DNA from: Altererythrobacter rubellus
GTDB taxonomy: Bacteria > Pseudomonadota > Alphaproteobacteria > Sphingomonadales > Sphingomonadaceae
Assembly: GCF_030284385.1 (NCBI RefSeq)
Contig: NZ_CP127221.1
Span: forward strand, 744,001-808,000
Direction of reading: 5' to 3'
DNA: 64,000 nucleotides
The position numbers and the translations under genes were made by a program. A model generated the notes under the pieces. The model had not been told where the DNA came from and ran no database searches. It saw only the letters and a program-made list of their open reading frames with translations. This document shows positions 8,972 to 17,208 of the stretch, in pieces (within the stretch, counting starts at the first letter, position 1; each line of letters begins with the position of its first letter).

Positions 8972-9475
8972 TCACCTAGGGGCAGGGCGCGGCTTGGTCA
9001 AGCGTGCATATAGCTGTGCGAGCGACAAATTTGTGATCGGGTCGCGCCAATCGTCCGCAATGGCGCTTGCTGGTCGCAAAACGAAGTCGCGGTTTCGGAA
9101 TTCGGGATGCGGAATGATCAGCGAGTGGCTCTCCCAGATTCCGCCCTCCCAAAGCACAATATCCAGGTCGAGCACACGCGCACGCCAACGCTGACCATGC
9201 GATTTGCGGCCAAAGATTTGCTCTGTGGCCTTCAGCAATTGCAGCAGCTCTTCGGGCTCGCGGTGTGTCTCGATAACAGCTGCGCCATTGGCGAATTTGC
9301 GCTGTGAAGGTCCAATGGGCTCAGTTGCAATGATGGGTGCAACCGCGTGGAATAGCAGTCCGAGGTCTTCCAAGACTTCGATCGCATTTTCCAGAACCCG
9401 TTTTGGCGCACCGTTGGAGACAGTCCGGACATTGGAACCAAGTGCGATCAGATAGAGGTGAGAGGGCTTCGCCAT
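8972..9475 (-). CDS. folK: 6-hydroxymethyl-7,8-dihydropterin pyrophosphokinase
   Basis: A 167-residue FolK. It transfers pyrophosphate from ATP to 6-hydroxymethyldihydropterin in folate synthesis. Family marks are the N-terminal LIALGSNV, TEPIGPSQRKFANGAAVIET, the RVLDLDIVLW motif (usually RxxDLDIL) that holds magnesium-binding aspartates, and IIPHPEFRNRDFVLRP. The frame extends upstream to 9508, but the ATG at 9475 (MAKPSHLYLIALGSN) puts the first strand at the usual place. It stands alone on the minus strand after tRNA-Lys; no other folate gene is adjacent. Confidence 0.92.
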   Translation of the reverse strand: MAKPSHLYLIALGSNVRTVSNGAPKRVLENAIEVLEDLGLLFHAVAPIIATEPIGPSQRKFANGAAVIETHREPEELLQLLKATEQIFGRKSHGQRWRARVLDLDIVLWEGGIWESHSLIIPHPEFRNRDFVLRPASAIADDWRDPITNLSLAQLYARLTKPRPAPR

Positions 9476-9578
9476 ACCGTGTCGTAGCTTGCACGCCGAA
9501 CGATGCAAACAATCCAGATCGACTTCGCTCGATAGCGCTGTTACGCAAAGGGAAGGGATGTCGGTCAGGGGGGATTAA

Positions 9579-11009
9579 ATGAAGGCAATGTATTCGACTG
9601 GAGCGGCTCTGCTGCTCGCATCTGCTGCGGCGCAGCCTGTGCAAGCACACGATGGCCATGTTCAGGATCTGACGACCGAGCAACAGATTGCGATCAATAT
9701 CTACCAAGACATTATCGCATTCCGCACGGCGCGTGGTCACCAACAGGTACCAGCCATGGTCAGCTATCTGACTGCGTGGCTTAAAGGCGAAGGCTTTGCC
9801 GATGAAGATGTAATGGTCACCAACTATGATAGCGATGGCGAGCCGACGCAGGGCTTGGTTGTGCGCTATCGCGGTGACGGGTCGTCCGGCAAGAAACCGC
9901 TCGTTTTGCTAGCGCATATGGATGTGGTCGATGCGCTGCCAGAGGATTGGGAGCGCCCACCGTTCAAGCTGATCATTGAAGATGACTATTTCTTTGGGCG
10001 CGGCACGCTGGACAACAAATATGGTGTGATGAACCTGACGCAGACTTTCTTGCGGCTGAAGCGCGAAGGCTGGACGCCAAATCGCGATCTTTACCTCGTG
10101 TTCTCCGGAGACGAAGAAACAGGGATGATCTCTACCCGTGCGCAGGCGAAATGGGTGGCAGAAAATGTCGATCCGGAGTTTGTGCTGAATAGCGACGCTG
10201 GCGGACTGGCGCTGGCTGACGATTACACGCCGATGGCTATGCGCGTGCAGGCCGCGGAGAAGACGTTTGCCACATGGGAGCTGACTATCACTAATCCGGG
10301 CGGACACTCGTCGCGCCCCCGCAGCGACAATGCGATCTATGAACTGGCTGATGCGTTGACGCGGGTCCGCGACCATAAATTCCCGGTTCGCGCAACCGCA
10401 CTAACCCGCAGCTATTTTGCAGCCTTGGGGCAAAGCGTGCCGGGTGATCTGGGCGCAGCGATGCGTACTTTCGCTGACGAACCTGAAAATTCAGAGGCTA
10501 TTGCCATGCTGCAATCCAATCCGGAGACTGTAGGCACGGTCGGAACGACTTGCATTGCGACTATGCTTCGCGCCGGACATGCCGAAAACGCCTTGCCGCA
10601 AAGCGCGACCGCGACCGTGAATTGCCGCATTTTCCCGGGCGTTGGTGCGGCTGCAACCGAAGCGAAGCTGAAAGAAGTCGTCGGTAATGACAATGTCGCC
10701 TTCAACCTGATCACGGATGTGACGGAAAGCCCTGAATCGCAATTGCGCGATGATGTGCGCGCGGCATTGGCGACCAGCCTGTTGGCTCGCTTCGGCAAGG
10801 AAATTCCGATCATTCCCTACATGGAATCCGGCGGGACTGATGGCATGCACTATCGCACGCTTGGATATGACGCTGTGGCGATCAGCGGTGCGGGCTCACG
10901 TCCGCAGGATATGTTTGCTCACGGCTTGAACGAGCGGATGTATGTGGACGCGTTCCTCAACGGCCTCGATCATTGGGTGATCATGTTGAAAGAACTCGCC
11001 GGAGACTGA
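9579..11009 (+). CDS. Exported M20-family metallopeptidase
   Basis: A 476-residue protein with a signal peptide (cleavage near QPVQAHD, about residue 24) and an M20 peptidase fold. Zinc-site motifs are visible: LLAHMDVVDAL, the GRGTLDNKYGVMN aspartate motif, SGDEETGM with the catalytic and metal glutamates, and LNSDAGG, with a final HGLNE histidine. A dimerisation domain with NPGGHSSRPRSDNAI lies in the middle. These enzymes remove amino acids from short peptides or acylated amino acids, here in the periplasm. It is flanked by oppositely oriented genes, so it is probably a single transcription unit. The exact substrate is not predictable. Confidence 0.9.
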   Translation: MKAMYSTGAALLLASAAAQPVQAHDGHVQDLTTEQQIAINIYQDIIAFRTARGHQQVPAMVSYLTAWLKGEGFADEDVMVTNYDSDGEPTQGLVVRYRGDGSSGKKPLVLLAHMDVVDALPEDWERPPFKLIIEDDYFFGRGTLDNKYGVMNLTQTFLRLKREGWTPNRDLYLVFSGDEETGMISTRAQAKWVAENVDPEFVLNSDAGGLALADDYTPMAMRVQAAEKTFATWELTITNPGGHSSRPRSDNAIYELADALTRVRDHKFPVRATALTRSYFAALGQSVPGDLGAAMRTFADEPENSEAIAMLQSNPETVGTVGTTCIATMLRAGHAENALPQSATATVNCRIFPGVGAAATEAKLKEVVGNDNVAFNLITDVTESPESQLRDDVRAALATSLLARFGKEIPIIPYMESGGTDGMHYRTLGYDAVAISGAGSRPQDMFAHGLNERMYVDAFLNGLDHWVIMLKELAGD

Positions 11010-11017
11010 ACCCGGGG

Positions 11018-11869
11018 TCAGATGTCTTCGCTGATACGGCCGTAGAGCTGAGGACGGCGATCGCGGAAAAACCCCATGCCCGCGCGGTGCGTTGCGGCTT
11101 GATCAAGATCGAGCGTGGCCACGAGCACGCCTGATTCGTCCTTGTCAAATTCGCACACCTTATCGCCCCATTCATTGGTGATGAGGCTGTGCCCGTAGAA
11201 GGCCTGCCCTTGCTCTTCGCCAATCCGGTTGGCGGCGATCACCGGCATGCAGTTAGACACCGAATGCCCCTGCATCGCGCGCTGCCACATACGGCTGGTA
11301 TCAAGATCGGCGTCATACGGCTCTGACCCGATCGCGGTGGGGTAGAACAGCAATTCTGCGCCTTTGAGAGCCATAACCCGCGCGCATTCGGGGTACCATT
11401 GATCCCAGCATATGCCGACGCCGATCTTCGCACCGCACACGTCCCACACCTTGAACCCGTCATTACCCGGACGGAAGTAGAACTTCTCTTCATAGCCTGG
11501 ACCGTCAGGGATGTGGCTCTTGCGGTAAGTGCCCATCACATCGCCGTCCGGGCCGATCATCGCGAGCGTGTTGTAATAGTGATGACCGTCACGCTCAAAG
11601 AAACTGGTCGGGATCGCTACCTTCAGCTTCGCGGCAAGCTTGCGCATGGCAATGACCGAAGGGTGCTCCAGCGTTGGCCGCGCGAGGGCGAACAGCGCTT
11701 CATCTTCGGTCTTGCAGAAATAGGGGCCCGAAAACAGCTCAGGTGGCAAAATGATTTGCGCCCCGCGCGCGGTGGCTTGCTCCACCAGCTCGCTGACAGC
11801 GGTGATGTTTTCCTGTTCGTCCTCGCTGCCCAGCGAGAGTTGAAGGGCGGCAACCGTGATTTCTCTCAT
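11018..11869 (-). CDS. aguB: N-carbamoylputrescine amidase
   Basis: A 283-residue nitrilase-superfamily enzyme, full length for AguB, which converts N-carbamoylputrescine to putrescine, CO2 and ammonia in the agmatine route. The catalytic triad is visible: Glu in LPPELFSGPYF, Lys in YRKSHIPDGPGY, Cys in GVGICWDQWYPE. The last two contexts and FYFRPG are close to known AguB proteins. Its usual partner aguA (agmatine deiminase) is not adjacent in this window. The stop is only 9 bases from the convergent M20 peptidase stop. Confidence 0.9.
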   Translation of the reverse strand: MREITVAALQLSLGSEDEQENITAVSELVEQATARGAQIILPPELFSGPYFCKTEDEALFALARPTLEHPSVIAMRKLAAKLKVAIPTSFFERDGHHYYNTLAMIGPDGDVMGTYRKSHIPDGPGYEEKFYFRPGNDGFKVWDVCGAKIGVGICWDQWYPECARVMALKGAELLFYPTAIGSEPYDADLDTSRMWQRAMQGHSVSNCMPVIAANRIGEEQGQAFYGHSLITNEWGDKVCEFDKDESGVLVATLDLDQAATHRAGMGFFRDRRPQLYGRISEDI

Positions 11870-11917
11870 ATGCCGCCCTTTAAGCTCAGTCTGGCTTCTT
11901 GAACAGCCTAGAGGACG

Positions 11918-12745
11918 TCAGTCCGCCTTCCTGAACAACAGCGTCATACGATCGCTTTCGCCGAGGTTCTCTAGCTCGGGGCGCTTCGTACGCCAGACTG
12001 GCTTCATCTCCCAAACGCCTTCCGGGTGATCTGCTGTGTCATTTGGGTTGGCGTTGATCTCTGACTTTGCGACCAGTTCAAAACCGCTGATCTCCATCAG
12101 CTTTATCATGTCGGCCTCGCGCATGTAGCCGAGTGCCGGGTTCACATCGGCATAGGTGGCATCAGCAGGCGCACGATGTTGAACAATGCCCACCATGCCA
12201 TCGTCTGCCAGAACCTTTCGCATTTCGCGCATCCAAAGCTGAATGTCGCCGCCATTCCACACGCCGTGCAGCGCGCGCACGATCAGGATACGATCGATAC
12301 TTCCCGACAACTCATCGGGAAATTCATCAATCTCAAAAGCCATCACTTCGTCAGCGCTGCCACCAAACTCCTCGGCGAAATTCTGCTTAAAGCGTTCAGT
12401 CCATGCCAGTGCGCGTGCCCGGGCGGCGCGCGTATCGAAACCGCCTTCGTCGCTGTCACGCGCAATCGCGATGTACTGGCCATTTTCAGCCAAATACGGT
12501 GCAAGAATGCGTGAATACCAGCCGCCGCCGGGGGCAACTTCGGCAACGGTCATATCGGGCGCGACTTGGAAAAACGCGAGTGTTTCAGCAGGATTGCGAT
12601 ATTGATCGCGGGCACGGTCACCGTCGCGGCGTTCGTCTGCCAGCACTTCTTCCAGCGTCGGGTGGGCCCCATGGCCATCAGCCATTGCAGGATCAAACGG
12701 TGCAGTTAGAGCCAAGGCCGCAACAGCGAGTACAAGTCTTTTCAT
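11918..12745 (-). CDS. Exported class I SAM-methyltransferase-like protein
   Basis: A 275-residue protein with a signal peptide (cleavage near PAMADGHG, about residue 22) followed by a Rossmann-type methyltransferase fold with motif I EVAPGGGWYS and a MREMRKVLADDG post-motif. Proteins like this, exported yet built as methyltransferases, are common in sphingomonads, but their function is not established. SAM is not known to be available in the periplasm, so it may bind something else. It is 48 bases from aguB on the same strand and could be cotranscribed with it. The region 12746-12855 holds only divergent start signals. Confidence 0.8.
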   Translation of the reverse strand: MKRLVLAVAALALTAPFDPAMADGHGAHPTLEEVLADERRDGDRARDQYRNPAETLAFFQVAPDMTVAEVAPGGGWYSRILAPYLAENGQYIAIARDSDEGGFDTRAARARALAWTERFKQNFAEEFGGSADEVMAFEIDEFPDELSGSIDRILIVRALHGVWNGGDIQLWMREMRKVLADDGMVGIVQHRAPADATYADVNPALGYMREADMIKLMEISGFELVAKSEINANPNDTADHPEGVWEMKPVWRTKRPELENLGESDRMTLLFRKAD

Positions 12746-12855
12746 CAGGGGGTCCTTTTTAGGGGGTGCGTTGCAAAATTCTTTTACCCCAACGCATCAC
12801 GATGACAAACGTGCCCTGAATTCCTATCTGTTGGGCTGGCAAGGAGAATAGGTTC

Positions 12856-13392
12856 ATGGCAGCAAGCAAGCAGGCAATCGTAGCCGGCGGATGTTTCTGG
12901 TGCACGGAAGCGGTGTTTCGAGACGTTGTGGGCGTAAGCGAAGTCGAAAGCGGCTACATCGGTGGCGCGAATGCCAATCCTACTTACAAAGAAGTCTGCT
13001 CGGGTCAGACCGGCCATGCAGAGGCGATCCGTGTGACCTTTGATCCCGATGTAATCTCCATGGAAGAGATTCTCGATGTATTTATGGGCACACATGATCC
13101 GACCCAGCTCAATCGTCAGGGCAACGACATCGGCACGCAGTATCGCAGCGCGATTTTTGTTTCTGATGATCTTGACCGAGAATCCGCCGAAGCCGCGATT
13201 GCGCGCTGGAACGCGGACAATGCTGGTGCAGCTGTCACAACCGTTGAAGGCCCTGCGACATGGTATCCAGCCGAGGATTATCATCAGGAATATTGGGAAG
13301 GCGAAGGCCAACGCAATCCCTATTGCCTCGCTGTTATACCGCCCAAGCTTCAGAAGCTGAGAAAGAGCTTTGCCGCCAAGGTCAAAGCTTAG
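12856..13392 (+). CDS. msrA: Peptide methionine-S-sulfoxide reductase A
   Basis: A 178-residue cytoplasmic MsrA, repairing methionine S-sulfoxide in proteins. It has GGCFWCTEAVF at residues 11-21 with the catalytic cysteine C13, the family motif YIGGANANPTYKEVCSG, the conserved GHAEAI, and THDPTQLNRQGNDIGTQYRS. No second distal resolving cysteine is clear at the C-terminus, so reduction may use C16 or another thiol. It is the first gene of a tight five-gene rightward run ending at 17208. Confidence 0.96.
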   Translation: MAASKQAIVAGGCFWCTEAVFRDVVGVSEVESGYIGGANANPTYKEVCSGQTGHAEAIRVTFDPDVISMEEILDVFMGTHDPTQLNRQGNDIGTQYRSAIFVSDDLDRESAEAAIARWNADNAGAAVTTVEGPATWYPAEDYHQEYWEGEGQRNPYCLAVIPPKLQKLRKSFAAKVKA

Positions 13393-13404
13393 CGCAGGTG
13401 CTCC

Positions 13405-14238
13405 ATGCCCGCACCTGAAGGGATAACCTATACCAGCGATCACGAGGTCAGCGAGGATGGATCGGTCACGTTCAAGTGCTCCACCGATCCAGATGCATGG
13501 CGCTGGGTGAAGCTGCCACCAAGTCACCCGATCGTCATCCAGACGTTCAATTACTTCATCAGTGTTGAATGCTCGGCGGCGCGCGGCACGCTCGATCCGT
13601 CCAAATGGAGTGCGCTCACCTGGATGAGCTGGGAGATCGGTGAGGCAGGCGCTGGCATTCCCGTGCGCGGGACCATGGGCAATCGCGCGGACGGCGAAAA
13701 GATCGGCTTCGGCATTGAATTGTTCGATGCGGAGGACCGACTGGTCTATCGTACTGCCGGCAAGGGCGTTGTCTTTCAGACCCGCAATTTCGAAGGCTGG
13801 CGCAGCAAGGCCAAAAAGGAACTCGACGCTGACAAACAGCCGCCGCCATTTGCATTCGCCCCGCGCGAGGCGGTGCGCGCTTTGGATTGCGAGCATACGC
13901 TAATTGCTCCGCTGGATGACGGTGCAACAGAGACAGAGGCTTTGATCACGAATGCAAACGGCATGCCGCCGGGCAGCCGTTTTCTCGATGGATCAGGCGA
14001 TCACGTTAACGCGGTCCATCTGGCGGAGGTCGGGCGGCAGTTTTGCGCGCTCCTTTTGGGGCAGCCCGATGTCCAGTTGTCAGGCGGAGAGATCAGCTTC
14101 ACCCGCTATGTCGAAATGAATGTTCCGTTCTCGATTGCGCTGACGAACCGCGCCGAAGGCGCAATCGAGATGATGATCGAACAGGCTGGCAAACCATGCA
14201 CTTCGCTCATCTATAGACTGGCTGAAGATCGCGCTTGA
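13405..14238 (+). CDS. Protein of unknown function, possible hotdog fold
   Basis: A 277-residue soluble protein that I do not recognise at family level. There is no signal peptide or membrane segment. A segment near residue 190, with SRFLDGSGDHVNAVHLAEVGRQ (core GDHVNAVHLAEVGRQ), recalls hotdog-fold proteins of the AfsA/thioesterase type, where a DHV...LLEAxRQ pattern occurs; this is a weak match by eye. It begins 12 bases after msrA and ends 31 bases before the Gfo/Idh gene, so it is part of the same operon. A carbohydrate- or acyl-binding role is possible but not shown. Confidence 0.7.
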   Translation: MPAPEGITYTSDHEVSEDGSVTFKCSTDPDAWRWVKLPPSHPIVIQTFNYFISVECSAARGTLDPSKWSALTWMSWEIGEAGAGIPVRGTMGNRADGEKIGFGIELFDAEDRLVYRTAGKGVVFQTRNFEGWRSKAKKELDADKQPPPFAFAPREAVRALDCEHTLIAPLDDGATETEALITNANGMPPGSRFLDGSGDHVNAVHLAEVGRQFCALLLGQPDVQLSGGEISFTRYVEMNVPFSIALTNRAEGAIEMMIEQAGKPCTSLIYRLAEDRA

Positions 14239-14269
14239 AAGCGCCGCCGCTTCGCCGCATGGCGAGTGC

Positions 14270-15361
14270 ATGAGTGACACTCGGCGATATGCGATAATCG
14301 GATGCGGGATGATGGGCCGCGAGCATATGCGCAATCTCGCACTATTGCCGCAAGCTGATCTGGTCGCGATTGCGGACCCTGATGCTGGCTCGCGTGAGGC
14401 GGCTAAGGCGCTGGCGGGCATATTGGGCCAGCGCATCGAAGCCTTCGCGGATACCGCCGAGATGCTGGATGCATTTTCCCCCGATGCTGTGATCATCGCA
14501 TCTCCCAATTTTTCGCATCATGCAGTTCTGCAAGAGATCATGCCGCGCGAGCTCGCAATTCTGGTCGAAAAGCCGCTGTGTACGACCGTAGAACATGCTC
14601 AAGAGATCGCGGCACTGGCGGCTGACTATCCTGCCCTCTTCTGGGTCGGTCTGGAATATCGCTATATGCCTCCGGTCGCGCGGTTTATTGAGCGTGTGCA
14701 CGCTGGCGAAACCGGTGATGTGCGGATGATGTATATCCGCGAACATCGTTTTCCCTTCTTGCCCAAGGTTGGTGACTGGAACCGTTTCAACCGCAACACG
14801 GGCGGTACGCTGGTTGAGAAATGCTGTCACTTCTTCGATCTGATGCGACACACATTACGCGATGAGCCGGTGCGGATTTTTGCGAGCGGCGGGCAGGATG
14901 AAAATCATCTCGACGAGAGCTATGGCGGCGAAGTGCCGGACATTCTCGACAACGCATTTGTGACGGTGGATTTTGCGCGTGGCGCACGGGCTGTGCTGGA
15001 TCTGTGTATGTTCGCCGAAGGGGCAGAGCAGCAGGAAGAGATTTACGCGCTTGGCGCAGAGGGACGGCTGGATGTGGAGATCCCTGCTGCGAACGTCACT
15101 TGGTCGCCACGCGACAAGAGCGGACCGATTGTCGAGCATATCGATACGCCCAAGGAAGCATTGGCAGCAGGCGATCATCACGGCGCGACCTATTTCCAGT
15201 TGCGGGAATTCCACGATGCGCTGATTTCTGGCGGCGCGCCCACGCTGAGCGCTGTCGATGGGTTGCGCTCTGTTCAAATGGGCGCAGCCGCGCAGCAATC
15301 GATCACCACCGGCTTGCCGGTTGAACTCGACTTTTTATCTTCAGGAGACAGCATTGGCTGA
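14270..15361 (+). CDS. Gfo/Idh/MocA-family oxidoreductase
   Basis: A 363-residue NAD(P)-dependent sugar or polyol dehydrogenase-type protein. The N-terminal Rossmann domain has AIIGCGMMGREHMRN at residues 8-22 and the family sequence LVEKPLCTT near residue 100 (the EKP lysine is catalytic in characterised members). The C-terminal alpha/beta domain includes GGTLVEKCCHFFDLMR, where the family's conserved histidine falls. Its stop overlaps the start of the next gene by 8 bases. Together with the aldo/keto reductase and dioxygenase downstream it suggests handling of a sugar-like or aldehyde compound, unknown. Confidence 0.9.
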   Translation: MSDTRRYAIIGCGMMGREHMRNLALLPQADLVAIADPDAGSREAAKALAGILGQRIEAFADTAEMLDAFSPDAVIIASPNFSHHAVLQEIMPRELAILVEKPLCTTVEHAQEIAALAADYPALFWVGLEYRYMPPVARFIERVHAGETGDVRMMYIREHRFPFLPKVGDWNRFNRNTGGTLVEKCCHFFDLMRHTLRDEPVRIFASGGQDENHLDESYGGEVPDILDNAFVTVDFARGARAVLDLCMFAEGAEQQEEIYALGAEGRLDVEIPAANVTWSPRDKSGPIVEHIDTPKEALAAGDHHGATYFQLREFHDALISGGAPTLSAVDGLRSVQMGAAAQQSITTGLPVELDFLSSGDSIG

Positions 15362-16307
15362 CACTTTGCCCCAGATCGGTTTTGGCTTCTGGAAGGTCGC
15401 GTGTCAGGACGCGGCCAATGTCGCCTATGAAGCGATTGCTGCGGGGTATCGCCACCTCGATTGTGCGGCTGACTATGGCAACGAAACCGAAGTAGGGCAG
15501 GGGATCGCGCGCGCCATCGCGGACGGGCTGGTGACCCGTGAGGATCTTTGGATCACGTCCAAGCTATGGAACACTTTCCATGCGCCTGAGCACGTTGAGG
15601 AAGGGTGTCGAAAGTCGCTGTCGGACCTAGGGCTCGACTACCTTGATCTCTACCTGGTTCATTTCCCGATCGCGCTGGAGTATGTGCCAATCGACACGCG
15701 TTATCCCCCCGAATGGGTGCATGACCCGGACGCGCAGAGCGGCATGAAACGTGCGAAGGTGCCTCTGCACGCTACTTGGGGGGCGATGGAGACGTTGGTG
15801 GGAAAGGGCCTCACTAAGCGGATTGGCGTTTGTAACTATAACAGCGGCCTGATCCATGATCTGATGAGCTATGCGACCGTGCATCCGCATACTCTTCAGA
15901 TCGAGGCGCATCCCTATTTGACACAGGAACGCTTGATCCGGCTGGCCAAGGACTATGGGATTGAAGTCACGGCTTTCTCGCCGCTTGGTGCACTATCCTA
16001 TGTCGAGCTCGATATGGCGGGCCAAGGCGATAGCGTGCTGACTGAACCTGCCGTGCTCGCTGCGGCGCAGGCGCATGGCAAAACGCCGGCTCAAGTGGTG
16101 TTGCGCTGGGGCGTGCAGCGCGGAACATCGATCATTCCCAAGACATCCAAGCCTGAGCGGATGCGCGAGAACCTGGACATCATGGACTTCGCGCTGAGCG
16201 AAGAAGAGATGAACGCGATCAGCGCACTCAACCAGAACCGCCGCTTCAATGATCCAGGCACCTTCACGGAAGCGGCCTTCAACACATTCCACCCGATCTA
16301 TGACTGA
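15354..16307 (+). CDS. Aldo/keto reductase
   Basis: A 317-residue (beta/alpha)8 NADPH-dependent reductase. Visible are GFGFWKV, YRHLDCAADYGNE with the catalytic Asp and Tyr, ITSKLWNTFH with the Lys, DLYLVHFPIA with the His, and IIPKTSKPERMREN, the cofactor-binding loop. I chose a TTG start at 15354: a CAGGAGA ribosome site ends 5 bases upstream, and the translated product starts ADTLPQIGFGFW as expected for the family; the longer frame from 15258 would sit deep inside the Gfo/Idh gene. Its end overlaps the dioxygenase gene by 8 bases, so translation is coupled across all three. Confidence 0.9.
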   Translation: MADTLPQIGFGFWKVACQDAANVAYEAIAAGYRHLDCAADYGNETEVGQGIARAIADGLVTREDLWITSKLWNTFHAPEHVEEGCRKSLSDLGLDYLDLYLVHFPIALEYVPIDTRYPPEWVHDPDAQSGMKRAKVPLHATWGAMETLVGKGLTKRIGVCNYNSGLIHDLMSYATVHPHTLQIEAHPYLTQERLIRLAKDYGIEVTAFSPLGALSYVELDMAGQGDSVLTEPAVLAAAQAHGKTPAQVVLRWGVQRGTSIIPKTSKPERMRENLDIMDFALSEEEMNAISALNQNRRFNDPGTFTEAAFNTFHPIYD

Positions 16308-17208
16308 CTTTCCCGCCATCATCACCGGAGGGGGCGACCTCTCCGAATTTCTGTCTTGCAACAAGAGCGCGGTTGATGCGGCGCTCGCCGATGCAGGCGC
16401 GCTGTTGTTTCGCGGATTCGATGTGCCCGATCCCTTGGCTTTCGATGCGGCGATCAATGGCTACGGTGAAGCGGGCTTCACCTACGAAGACTCGCTTTCG
16501 AACGCAGTGCGCACCAATGTGACGCCGCGCGTTTTCACCGCAAACGAAGCGCCGCCCACGACCGAGATCTTTCTGCATCACGAAATGGCGCAAACGCCGC
16601 TCTATCCCGGCAAGCTGTTCTTCTATTGCGAGATCGCACCGGGCGAAGGCGGCGCGACGCCTGTGTGCCGCTCGGATTGGGTGCTCGATCGTTTGAAGGC
16701 GGAAGCGCCGGAATTCTACGGCGATTGTCGCGATCATGGCGTACGCTACACTAATGTCATGCCGGGCAGCGATGATGCGGGTTCAGGCCAGGGGCGCAGT
16801 TGGCGAAGTACGCTGAGCGTGGATACGCGCGAGCGAGCGGAATCGCGACTGGCGGAACTAGGCTATGAGTGGGAATGGCTGGACGGGGATGTGCTGCGCG
16901 CGACCACGCCAGTGCTGCCTGCCATCCGACAGCTTCAGGATGGGCGGGAGACTTTCTTCAATCAGCTGATCGCCGCCTATCGCGGCTGGTCGGATAGCCG
17001 CAATGATCCGAACCGCGCGATCACGCTTGGCAATGGTGAGCCGATTTCAGCTGCTGCGATGGCCGATGTGATAGCGATTGCAGATGAGCTGACGGCTGAC
17101 ATTGCGTGGCAAGCAGGCGACGTGGCTTTGATCGACAACTTTACGGTGATGCATGGGCGGCGGCCATTTGCGGGCAAGCGCCGCGTGCTGGCCTCGCTGA
17201 TCAGCTAA
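16300..17208 (+). CDS. TauD/TfdA-family Fe(II)/2-oxoglutarate dioxygenase
   Basis: A 302-residue non-haem iron oxygenase. The family HxD pair is represented by EIFLHHEMAQTPLYPGKLFFYC (LHHEM, with Glu in place of Asp, as in SyrP-like members), and the distal histidine and arginine by NFTVMHGRRPF, with RRVLASLI at the end. SyrP-type enzymes hydroxylate amino acids or peptidyl substrates; the substrate here is unknown. The ATG at 16300 overlaps the aldo/keto reductase stop (ATGACTGA). Its stop overlaps the stop of the convergent symporter gene by 8 bases, and no terminator lies between them. Confidence 0.88.
   Translation: MTDFPAIITGGGDLSEFLSCNKSAVDAALADAGALLFRGFDVPDPLAFDAAINGYGEAGFTYEDSLSNAVRTNVTPRVFTANEAPPTTEIFLHHEMAQTPLYPGKLFFYCEIAPGEGGATPVCRSDWVLDRLKAEAPEFYGDCRDHGVRYTNVMPGSDDAGSGQGRSWRSTLSVDTRERAESRLAELGYEWEWLDGDVLRATTPVLPAIRQLQDGRETFFNQLIAAYRGWSDSRNDPNRAITLGNGEPISAAAMADVIAIADELTADIAWQAGDVALIDNFTVMHGRRPFAGKRRVLASLIS

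Noticed and set aside
12784..13896. 370-codon open frame on the minus strand over msrA and the next gene
   Set aside because: msrA has a clear active site on the other strand; the frame shows no domain and spans two real genes.
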